A DNA stretch of 64,000 bases from contig NZ_CP136521.1 in assembly GCF_032814565.1 (NCBI RefSeq), forward strand, positions 1,460,501 through 1,524,500, in the 5' to 3' direction. Position numbers and translations under genes: made by a program. Under the pieces are notes generated by a model. The model was given only the letters and a program-made list of their open reading frames with translations, had not been told where the DNA came from and searched no databases. This document shows positions 17,370 to 25,131 of this stretch, in pieces (the first letter of the stretch is position 1; each line of letters begins with the position of its first letter). Origin of the DNA: Hwangdonia lutea. Lineage in GTDB: Bacteria; Bacteroidota; Bacteroidia; Flavobacteriales; Flavobacteriaceae.

Positions 17370-18467
17370 ATGAGCGCAACCAAACACAACTGGACCAAAG
17401 AAGAAATTTTAGACATATACAACAAACCGTTAATGGAACTGCTTTACGAAGCTGCCACCACACACCGCAAAAACCACGACCCCAATGTGGTACAGGTTTC
17501 AACTTTACTATCAATAAAAACTGGAGGCTGCTCTGAAGATTGTGGGTATTGTCCGCAAGCCGCACGTTACCACACCAATGTTGAAGGCAACGATTTAATG
17601 ACGGTTAAACAGGTAAAAGCGCAAGCTTTACGTGCAAAATCGACGGGAAGTTCGCGTGTTTGTATGGGTGCCGCATGGCGTAATGTAAAAGATGGCGAAG
17701 AGTTCGACCAGGTTTTAGAAATGGTGCGTACCATTAATAAACTGGATATGGAAGTGTGCTGCACTTTGGGTATGATTACCGAAAACCAAGCTAAACGGTT
17801 GGCTGAGGCCGGTTTGTATGCTTACAACCATAATTTAGATTCATCGGAAGAATATTATAAAGAAGTGATTTCAACCCGTGGTTACCAAGACCGTTTGGAT
17901 ACGATTGATAACGTGCGTAAAACCAACGTTACGGTTTGCTCCGGCGGAATTATTGGCATGGGCGAAAATCTTGAAGATAGAGCGGGCATGCTCGTGGCAC
18001 TTTCCACATTAAACCCGCAACCGGAATCGACGCCCATTAATGCTTTGGTAGCGGTTGAAGGCACACCGCTTGAAGACCAAAAACCGGTTTCGATTTGGGA
18101 GATGATTAGAATGGTGGCCACCACCCGAATTGTAATGCCCGAAACCCAAGTGCGTTTAAGTGCGGGACGTACGCAAATGACACGCGAAGGACAGGCCATG
18201 TGCTTTTTTGCCGGTGCCAATTCTATTTTTGCCGGCGATAAACTATTAACCACTCCAAACCCGGATGTAAACGAGGATATGGAAATGTTTAAGGAATTGG
18301 GACTAAATCCGCAAAAGCCTTTTACTAAAAAGGTACAGCCACAAACCGTTGAGGCATCGGAATCGAAACTTGAAGCTTTGGGTGAAAAACCAAAATGGAC
18401 ACGCCCCGAGCATACCATTGAACGCAACGAAATGGCCAAGGCCAAGGCCAAAGCGATAAAGCAATAG
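17370..18467 (+). CDS. bioB: Biotin synthase
   Basis: Radical SAM enzyme that inserts sulfur into dethiobiotin, the last step of biotin synthesis. The radical-SAM motif CxxxCxxC is at residues 54-61 (CSEDCGYCPQA). Other hallmarks are CMGAAWRNVKDGEEF, VCCTLGMITENQAKRL, YNHNLDSSEEYY, TVCSGGIIGMGE (Cys and Gly-rich strand) and RLSAGRTQMTREGQAMCFFAGANSIF, which holds the Arg ligand of the [2Fe-2S] cluster. A Lys/Ala-rich tail ends the 365 residues. No other biotin gene is visible nearby. Confidence 0.97.
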   Translation: MSATKHNWTKEEILDIYNKPLMELLYEAATTHRKNHDPNVVQVSTLLSIKTGGCSEDCGYCPQAARYHTNVEGNDLMTVKQVKAQALRAKSTGSSRVCMGAAWRNVKDGEEFDQVLEMVRTINKLDMEVCCTLGMITENQAKRLAEAGLYAYNHNLDSSEEYYKEVISTRGYQDRLDTIDNVRKTNVTVCSGGIIGMGENLEDRAGMLVALSTLNPQPESTPINALVAVEGTPLEDQKPVSIWEMIRMVATTRIVMPETQVRLSAGRTQMTREGQAMCFFAGANSIFAGDKLLTTPNPDVNEDMEMFKELGLNPQKPFTKKVQPQTVEASESKLEALGEKPKWTRPEHTIERNEMAKAKAKAIKQ

Positions 18468-18495
18468 CCTTAGATTTTTGGAAACAGCCTTTTGG

Positions 18496-18714
18496 CAGGC
18501 CCGCGTTAGGGATTGCAGTGGAAAGCCCACAGCACCTTTTTTGGTGCGAGGACTTGTAGCGGAAAGCCCGACCGAAGCGACCCTGAAAAAGTGTCCTGTA
18601 CTAAGCAACAGGCGCTTAGCGAAACCAAAATAAGCCAAGGTGTTAACCGTGTTGGTATGAGCGTAGGGAACGCCCAAAATACTGTGTGGATTCCTGTTAT
18701 CAGAGGAATGACAA
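18496..18714. repeat. Dispersed repeats between bioB and the cupin-like gene
   Basis: The 335-bp stretch 18468-18802 contains no gene. From 18496 it holds GCCCGCGTTAGGGATTGCAG, TGGAAAGCCCACAG, GGACTTGTAGCGGAAAGCCC and GACCGAAGCGACCCTG. This is the same kind of block as at 5432-5552 but in the opposite orientation. A small hairpin repeat, TGGATTCCT..AGGAATGACA, follows at about 18687-18712. It is similar to the one at 37342-37367. Confidence 0.6.
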
Positions 18715-18774
18715 TCCCAAAGGAAAGCTTGCACCAAACTGCAAGGCATTATTTTATAATTAACAACGTTTTAC

Positions 18775-18782
18775 TAACTTTG
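18775..18782 (+). promoter_or_regulatory. -7 box of the cupin-like gene
   Basis: TAACTTTG matches TAnnTTTG exactly, 20 bases before the TTG start at 18803. No good TTTG -33 element is visible. Confidence 0.5.
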
Positions 18783-18802
18783 ATTTACTAAAAAGTTAAG
18801 CA

Positions 18803-19675
18803 TTGGCACTAAACCTACAAGACATTCCGCGAGTAAAAACGATTTCGAAAGAGGCCTTTTTAACGCAGTATTTTAAACCGCAAAAACCTGTGGTTATTGA
18901 GCGTTTTATTGAGGATTGGCCCGCTTACAGCAAATGGAACTTAGCGTATATTAAGCAGATTGCCGGCGATATTACCGTGCCGCTTTACGACGACAGACCC
19001 GTAGATTACAAAGAGGGTTTTAACGAGCCGCATGCCAAAATGAAAATGGCCGATTATGTAGATTTATTAAAACGCGAGCCTACCAAATACCGCATTTTTT
19101 TATGGAATATTTTAAAGGAAGTGCCCCAATTGCAAAACGATTTTAGCTACCCCGATTTTGGATTGCGCCTTATGAAAGGCTTGCCCATGCTGTTTTTTGG
19201 CGGTAGGGATTCGTACACTTTTATGCATTACGATATTGATTTGGCCAATATTTTCCATTTTCATTTTGAGGGCAAAAAACGGGTTATTTTGTTCGACCAA
19301 AAACAGAATGACTATTTGTATAAAATTCCGCACTCGTTAATTACCAGGGAAGATATCGATTTTAACAATCCGGATTTTGAAAAATGGCCCATGCTAAAAA
19401 AGGCCCAAGGTTTTAAAGCCGAACTAAACCATGGCGAAGTGCTTTACATGCCCGAAGGTTATTGGCATTACATGCGGTATATTACACCCGGGTTTTCCAT
19501 GAGTTTGCGCGCCATAGCCCGTAATCCCAAAAACTTCGGAAAGGCTGTTTACAACCTTTTAATTATGCGCAATTACGACAATGCGATGCGCCGCTTAAAA
19601 GGGCAGCAATGGATTGATTGGAAAAACGAGCAAGCCATTGTACGAACCCATCAAAAAAACGGTTTTACTCGATAA
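18803..19675 (+). CDS. Cupin-like (JmjC/Cupin_8) Fe(II)/2-oxoglutarate-dependent oxygenase
   Basis: 290-residue protein of the cupin-like/JmjC hydroxylase family, possibly a protein or small-molecule hydroxylase. An N-terminal PRVKTISKEAFLTQYFKPQKP leads into VVIERFIEDWPAYSKW, the usual opening of these enzymes. The iron ligands are visible as HYDID (HxD) and the distal His in MPEGYWHYM. The motif FHFEGKKRVILF lies between them. Start codon TTG follows from the -7 box position and the ketting of the frame; no ATG is available before the conserved region. It converges with recX. The substrate is unknown. Confidence 0.85.
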   Translation: MALNLQDIPRVKTISKEAFLTQYFKPQKPVVIERFIEDWPAYSKWNLAYIKQIAGDITVPLYDDRPVDYKEGFNEPHAKMKMADYVDLLKREPTKYRIFLWNILKEVPQLQNDFSYPDFGLRLMKGLPMLFFGGRDSYTFMHYDIDLANIFHFHFEGKKRVILFDQKQNDYLYKIPHSLITREDIDFNNPDFEKWPMLKKAQGFKAELNHGEVLYMPEGYWHYMRYITPGFSMSLRAIARNPKNFGKAVYNLLIMRNYDNAMRRLKGQQWIDWKNEQAIVRTHQKNGFTR

Positions 19676-19731
19676 CTGAGAATTTAATATGATTCTTTTA
19701 CAGATGCCTCTTTTGCCTGTTTCGAGGTATT

Positions 19732-20205
19732 TTATTTAATAATCTCGTTGGCTTTTTCGTACACCAAAGCCGATTCCCAACCACGATATAACAGATAATC
19801 GATTAATTTTTTACGTTTCTTAAAAATGTTGGTTTCTTTAATGGCATTGGCTTTTTTTTCGGCTAAACTATTGAAAACCTCGATGTACTCCTCGTTTTCA
19901 ATAGCATTAAGTGCTTGATTTATATTAACTTTGCTTATGTCTTTTTTCTTTAGTTCGAAAGTTAAACGACGCCGTCCCCATCCCTTAATTCTAAACTTAC
20001 CACTTACAAATGTTTTGGCAAAACGTGCTTCGTTAAGATAGTTGTGTTTTAATAGGTGTACTATAATTACATCAATGGCTTCGGGTATCATGTGCATACC
20101 TTCTAGCTTTTGCCTAACGTCTTGATGGCAGCGCTCTTGATACGCGCAATAATGCTCCAGTTTTTTGGTAGCTTCTTGTAGGGTATATGTTTTTTTGGAA
20201 TACAT
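19732..20205 (-). CDS. recX: Regulatory protein RecX
   Basis: Small helical protein that binds and modulates the RecA filament. The 157 residues hold the three-helix repeats of RecX: ATKKLEHYCAYQERCHQDVR, LLKHNYLNEARFAKTFVSGK followed by IKGWGRRRLTFELKKKDIS. The last shows the characteristic K-G-x-x-R-[IL]-x-x-E-L pattern. The C-terminal repeat follows (KRKKLIDYLLYRGWESALVYE). recA is not in the window. The gene is divergent from the first T9SS cargo gene with only ~64 bp between the starts. Confidence 0.92.
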   Translation of the reverse strand: MYSKKTYTLQEATKKLEHYCAYQERCHQDVRQKLEGMHMIPEAIDVIIVHLLKHNYLNEARFAKTFVSGKFRIKGWGRRRLTFELKKKDISKVNINQALNAIENEEYIEVFNSLAEKKANAIKETNIFKKRKKLIDYLLYRGWESALVYEKANEIIK

Positions 20206-20269
20206 GTTTCAAAAATAACCATTGATACATGAATAAAACCAAATCGTGGATATTAAAAACTTAACAGTT

Positions 20270-22714
20270 ATGAAAAACTTTACTTTTAAAAAATACTTTG
20301 CTTTATTAATTGCCTTTTTAGGTGTGATTGGTTTTGGGTATGGGCAAATAATTACCTTTGATTTTGGAGGAAATATTGGGAATGAGGTTTCTGTTGTTTC
20401 AAATTTTAATGATGTAAATCTTGGAGCATCCACAATTACAAGAGGAGCCGGTTTAACGGCTAATAATAATGCGAATAGGTTTAATGCGCAAAATTGGGCT
20501 TTGGTAAATATTGCAAATGCAGTAAGTGGAGACAATTATATGGAATTTACCATCACCCCAAATGCCGGTTTTGAGTTTAATGTTACAACAATTAATATAA
20601 ATTTTCAACGTTCTTCAACTGGTGTAAGAGGGCTTTCTTTAAGAAGCTCTGTTGATTCTTACGCAACTGATATTGATGGTGAAAAAAGTGTTGCTGACAA
20701 CACGAGCACACAAACTTTTTCTTTTAACGTTGCACATTCTAACAATACAACTCCAGTAACATATAGGTTTTATGGATGGGCTGAAGCAACTGGAGGTTCT
20801 GGAGGTTTTGAAGGCGGAGGAAATGATATTGTCGTGAATGGCTCTGTAATTGCTTCCTGTCTTTCAACATCAACATGGAATGGAACAATTTGGGTTGGTG
20901 GGACACCAGATTTAACAACTGAGGTTGTTTTAGATGCGAGTTTTAACACAGCAACTCATGGGGGAAGTTTTAGCGCATGTAATCTTACTGTAAATTCAAG
21001 CGGAACTTCACCCGAATACGTATTAACTGTAGCTAATGGTGATTACGTACAAGTACAAAACAATATTATAGCAAATGGTAATATTAATGTTCGGCCACGA
21101 GGTGCTGTAGTTCAAATTGATGATGCTGCAGCTGTTTTAGGAAGCGGTACAATTACTGTTACAAAAACTACCGCCCCTGCTAACGATTGGTATGAATACA
21201 CCTATTGGAGCTCTCCGGTATCTGGTGCCGACATAGATAATGGCTTAACAGATTCTTATGTTAACAGACGTTTTTCCTTTAACGCGCAAAATTTCTTAGA
21301 CCATTGCCAAGAAACAGCAAATAATAATATTTGTGATGACAATGGTGGCTCTGGTTTACAAGATGATATTGATGATGATGGTAACGATTGGCAATACATC
21401 AATGGTTCTACACTAATGATTCCGGGTGTTGGTTATGCTTCTACACACGACCCTACGCTTTTTGCCATAGGACCAGGAAACCAATTTGATTATACTTTTG
21501 AAGGCCCTTTTAATAATGGAATTATTACGGTACCCGTTTATAGAAATGATTCTGAACTAAATGATTATAACTGGAACTTTATCGGAAACCCTTATCCATC
21601 CGCTATTGATGCTGATTTGTTTTTAGCGGCAAATAGTGAAGTTTCTACTTCCGTTTCAACAACAAAATCTTTAAATGGTGCTATATTTTTATGGTCACAA
21701 GATACCCCTCCTTCCGGAACAGCCAACGGCAACGAACAGCTTAATTTCTCTAATGATGATTATGCCATTATCAATGCTGTAGGACAGAATGCTGGTGGAG
21801 ATATGGTCATCCCAAATAGATATATTCCATCTGGTCAAGGTTTTTTTGTTTCATATTCTGACACAGCTGTTCCTTTATCAACTAGTGTTAATGGTGATGG
21901 TCATAGTATTGCACAAGGCGAAATTACTTTTGATAATTCGATGCGCGTTACTAATCCTTCGGCGAATAGCCAATTTTTCAAAAACTCAAATTCTGATAAA
22001 AGTAAAAATTCAAATGCCTATAATAAATTATGGGTTAACTTAAGGTCTGATAACGGGGTGTTTAATCAAATTCTTATTGGTTACGTAAATGGAGCGACTA
22101 ATGAAGATGATGGAATTGCATACGACGCCCACAAATATTCAACTAAAGGTGCAGCAATATATTCAATCATACAAAATTCAAATAAAAAATTCGCCATTCA
22201 AGGCAAAGCCCCGAGTGATTTAAACGAGAATGAAATCATCGATTTAGGCTTTAAAACCGCCATTGATGTCCCAACGGTTTATACGTTTTCTATTGCCCAA
22301 TTTCAGGGTGATTTTATAAATAACAATCCTGTTTTTTTAATTGACAACTTATTAAATAAAACCCACAATTTAAAGGTATGCGATTATAATTTTACCTCAG
22401 AAGTTGGTGAGTTTAACACGCGTTTTAAAATAGCCTTTAGCGATAAGGCATTATCTACGAGCGACTTTGGCTTAAACGACAATGCGCTTAAAATTATTGA
22501 ATTGGACAACGACCGCGTAAACTTTAAACTATCGGATAATTTTAAGATTAAGTCCGTTACTATTTTCGATCTTTTAGGACGGCCGCTTTATAACTTAAAA
22601 GGTGCTAACAGCTCTGAAACCTATCAGCTTTCAAAGCTTAAAAACACGGTTTATATTGCCAAGGTGGAATTATCAAATGGCACAATAATTACTAAAAAAG
22701 CGGTTAAGAAATAA
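20270..22714 (+). CDS. Secreted protein with type IX secretion C-terminal sorting domain (paralogue 1)
   Basis: Exported cell-surface or secreted protein of unknown function, ~814 residues. The signal peptide is MKNFTFKKYFALLIAFLGVIGFGYGQ; I prefer the ATG at 20270 to the one at 20246. The middle is beta-rich with shared landmarks (STWNGTIWVGGTP, DDIDDDGNDWQ, NWNFIGNPYPSAIDA, YIPSGQGFFVSY). The C-terminal ~80 residues form a type A T9SS sorting domain (IFDLLGRPLYNL, NTVYIAKVELSNGTIITKKA, ending KK). A unique first part (residues ~25-195) is not shared with the next gene. The rest matches the 635-residue neighbour, so the two are tandem paralogues. Confidence 0.85.
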   Translation: MKNFTFKKYFALLIAFLGVIGFGYGQIITFDFGGNIGNEVSVVSNFNDVNLGASTITRGAGLTANNNANRFNAQNWALVNIANAVSGDNYMEFTITPNAGFEFNVTTININFQRSSTGVRGLSLRSSVDSYATDIDGEKSVADNTSTQTFSFNVAHSNNTTPVTYRFYGWAEATGGSGGFEGGGNDIVVNGSVIASCLSTSTWNGTIWVGGTPDLTTEVVLDASFNTATHGGSFSACNLTVNSSGTSPEYVLTVANGDYVQVQNNIIANGNINVRPRGAVVQIDDAAAVLGSGTITVTKTTAPANDWYEYTYWSSPVSGADIDNGLTDSYVNRRFSFNAQNFLDHCQETANNNICDDNGGSGLQDDIDDDGNDWQYINGSTLMIPGVGYASTHDPTLFAIGPGNQFDYTFEGPFNNGIITVPVYRNDSELNDYNWNFIGNPYPSAIDADLFLAANSEVSTSVSTTKSLNGAIFLWSQDTPPSGTANGNEQLNFSNDDYAIINAVGQNAGGDMVIPNRYIPSGQGFFVSYSDTAVPLSTSVNGDGHSIAQGEITFDNSMRVTNPSANSQFFKNSNSDKSKNSNAYNKLWVNLRSDNGVFNQILIGYVNGATNEDDGIAYDAHKYSTKGAAIYSIIQNSNKKFAIQGKAPSDLNENEIIDLGFKTAIDVPTVYTFSIAQFQGDFINNNPVFLIDNLLNKTHNLKVCDYNFTSEVGEFNTRFKIAFSDKALSTSDFGLNDNALKIIELDNDRVNFKLSDNFKIKSVTIFDLLGRPLYNLKGANSSETYQLSKLKNTVYIAKVELSNGTIITKKAVKK

Positions 22715-22906
22715 AAACACTTTCTGGTATACGCTGTTGATATAGCTTGGTTTAACAGTAAAAAAAATAAAAAATAGCTTGTGCGATAAATCCTTTTTAT
22801 ATAGTTTTGTCCGCTGAGTAACGTTTTGTTATTCATCAAGTTATGATTTTGCCCCAATAACCAACCCAAATTCATAATATCTCTCGTTTTTTTTAAAATT
22901 AATATT

Positions 22907-24814
22907 ATGAATGGAATCCCCTATTTCAAAAGGTTAGCCCTTTTAATTGTCTTTGTTATCAGTGCTTTTAGCTATGGCCAATGTGGCACAGAAACCGCAA
23001 CCTGGAATGGTAGTACTTGGATTTGGACTGGCGGCATTACCGCCGGAACCGTACCAACCATAGGCAACGCACTTCTAACCGTTATTACCGGAAATTACAC
23101 CACAAATGCAACAAACGGAAGTTTTTCTGCGTGTAACTTAACCATTTTGGGCACTTTAAATATTGCCAATGGTTATTATATTGAAATAGAAGATGCCGTA
23201 ACTGTTGATGGTGGCGACATCAATGTTTCCGAGCAAGGCGCCTTTATACAAAATGGGGTTAATCTTTTAGCGGGCACTTTTATTACCATAAATTCAGGCA
23301 GCGCCTCTTTGGTTAAAACCACCCGAAATTATGTAGACAGCGGATTGCATTATACCTATTGGTCGTCTCCCGTAACGAATAACGACATTACAACGGTATT
23401 TCCTAATCCTGACGATGGTAGACGATTCTTTTATGACGGCTCTAATTTTTTAGATGAACACACTGTGGGCACTACCAATAACACACCCGATGATATTGAT
23501 GACGATGGCAACGATTGGCAAGTGGCAACGGGCGCTATGACACCGGGCTTAGGATACGCCGTAACCGCTATTGCACCGCCTTTGTTACCTTTTCCATTTC
23601 CGTATAACGACTCTGCAACGTTTACCGGGGTTTTTAACACCGGAGATATTGAGGTGACCATTTATAGAAATGATAACGAATTGATGGATAGCAATTGGAA
23701 TCTGGTAGGAAACCCCTATCCGTCGGCCATTAATTTGGACGATTTTTTAGACTTAAACACTTACGATTTTTCAACCAATCCCACAGGAACTATTGGTGGT
23801 ACGGTTTATTTATGGACACATATGAGTACCGCATCTGGGGCAAACCCAGGAAATCAAGTGAATAATTTTAGTCAAGATGATTATGCCACAGTGAATAAAT
23901 CCGGTGGAACAGCAGCCGTTAATGGTGGCGAAACTCCAAATAAATACATTCCTTCGGGGCAAGGTTTTTTTGTAACATTTGCCAATAATGCACCCACAAC
24001 GGGTGGCACATTACCGGTTTTAAGCAATACAGTTAAGTTTAACAACGACATGCGCGTTACCGGAAATAACGACCAATTTTTTAAGACTTCAAATTCTAAA
24101 AACAAGCCAAACAACACCAATAGATTGTGGGTGAATTTAACGTCTGATAACGGTGTGTTTAATCAAGTTTTAGTAGCCTATATCGATTCTGCCACCAGTG
24201 CTTATGATGGTGAGGTTTTTGATGCGCCTAAAAACACATCCTCTGGTGCCCCGGCCATTTTATATACTCTTATAGACAGTTCAAATAAAAAATTCGTGAT
24301 TCAAGGTAAGTCGCCCAATGATTTGGATGAGCATGAAATTGTCAACTTAGGATTTAAAACAACCATTGATGTTGCCACGCTCTATACCTTATCTGCACAA
24401 TTGGAAGGCGATTACCTAAACAATAATACCGTGTATTTAAAGGACAATTTACTTGCTAAAACCCATAATTTAACAGCTTCGGATTACAGCTTTACCTCCG
24501 ATACCGGTGAATTTAACGACCGTTTTCAAATTGTGTTTAGCAATAAAACCTTAGCTACCAACGACATCAGTGAAAACGAAAATAGCCTGCGAATTACCGC
24601 ATTGGATAACGACCGTGTAAACTTTAAAGCATCAAACCATTTCAATATTAATACGGTTCGTATTTACGACCTTTTAGGGCGTCCGCTTTATAATTTAAAA
24701 GGCGCAAACAGCTCTGAAACCTATCAGCTTTCAAAGCTTAAAAACACGGTTTATATTGCCAAGGTGGAATTATCGACCGGCGCGATAATTACTAAAAAAG
24801 TTATTAAAAGATAA
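22907..24814 (+). CDS. Secreted protein with type IX secretion C-terminal sorting domain (paralogue 2)
   Basis: Second member of a tandem pair, 635 residues. The signal peptide is MNGIPYFKRLALLIVFVISA, cleaved after FSYGQ. Motifs shared with the upstream paralogue are ATWNGSTWIWTGG, DDIDDDGNDWQ, NWNLVGNPYPSAINL and YIPSGQGFFVTF, and a T9SS type A domain ends the protein (DLLGRPLYNLKGANSSE through KKVIKR). It lacks the extra N-terminal ~170 residues of paralogue 1. A -7 box TAGTTTTG lies at 22802-22809. In the sorting domain 68 bases are identical between the two genes, although flanking codons differ at silent positions. Function unknown; probably adhesin-like surface proteins. Confidence 0.85.
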   Translation: MNGIPYFKRLALLIVFVISAFSYGQCGTETATWNGSTWIWTGGITAGTVPTIGNALLTVITGNYTTNATNGSFSACNLTILGTLNIANGYYIEIEDAVTVDGGDINVSEQGAFIQNGVNLLAGTFITINSGSASLVKTTRNYVDSGLHYTYWSSPVTNNDITTVFPNPDDGRRFFYDGSNFLDEHTVGTTNNTPDDIDDDGNDWQVATGAMTPGLGYAVTAIAPPLLPFPFPYNDSATFTGVFNTGDIEVTIYRNDNELMDSNWNLVGNPYPSAINLDDFLDLNTYDFSTNPTGTIGGTVYLWTHMSTASGANPGNQVNNFSQDDYATVNKSGGTAAVNGGETPNKYIPSGQGFFVTFANNAPTTGGTLPVLSNTVKFNNDMRVTGNNDQFFKTSNSKNKPNNTNRLWVNLTSDNGVFNQVLVAYIDSATSAYDGEVFDAPKNTSSGAPAILYTLIDSSNKKFVIQGKSPNDLDEHEIVNLGFKTTIDVATLYTLSAQLEGDYLNNNTVYLKDNLLAKTHNLTASDYSFTSDTGEFNDRFQIVFSNKTLATNDISENENSLRITALDNDRVNFKASNHFNINTVRIYDLLGRPLYNLKGANSSETYQLSKLKNTVYIAKVELSTGAIITKKVIKR

Positions 24815-24821
24815 TTTTATT

Positions 24822-25005
24822 ACCCGTTGTGCATTTTGGCAAAATTCTGTCAATTCGAGTGAATTTTACGATTGAAATGAGTAAAATTTGAATCGAGAAT
24901 AAGAATTTTTGAACCATAAATGGGTTCTCGATACAATTTTTCGTTCCTCAAAATCACTCGAATTGACATTTGAAATTATTTTCATTCAAAATGCACAACG
25001 GGTTT
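24822..25005. repeat. 184-bp dispersed inverted-repeat element, copy B
   Basis: Inverse-orientation copy of the element at 5173-5356, bounded by ACCCGTTG and CAACGGGT. The few differences noticed are GTTGTGC versus GTTATGC, CAATTCG versus CAGTTCG and CGATTC versus CGATAC. It lies just after the second T9SS gene and could also act as a transcription barrier there. The gene-free stretch 24815-25128 consists of this element, a short AT-rich gap and the next repeat. Confidence 0.8.
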
Positions 25006-25082
25006 TTATTGTCATTTCGAATCATACTTCTTTGTTTGAAGCTGTAACCATAGTGTTTTGGGTTTTTAGTTTTAATTAGAAA

Positions 25083-25131
25083 GATTGCCACGTCGTCCCG
25101 ATAGTTATCGGAACTCCTCGCAATGGCGTTA
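25083..25131. repeat. CGTCATTGCGAG..GCAATCT-type palindromic repeat at the TonB receptor stop codon
   Basis: Read on the minus strand it runs TAACGCCATTGCGAGGAGTT, then a CCCGATAnnTATCGGG-type palindrome (25096-25112), then GACGTGGCAATCTT. Its first three bases are the stop codon of the TonB receptor gene. A related copy occupies the same position at the hsdS stop (54352-54397), and another lies inside hsdM (55704-55752). Confidence 0.7.

Noticed and set aside
18303-18791. Open frames on both strands after bioB
   Set aside because: They run through the repeat block and through the antisense of bioB, with no start signal or family resemblance.
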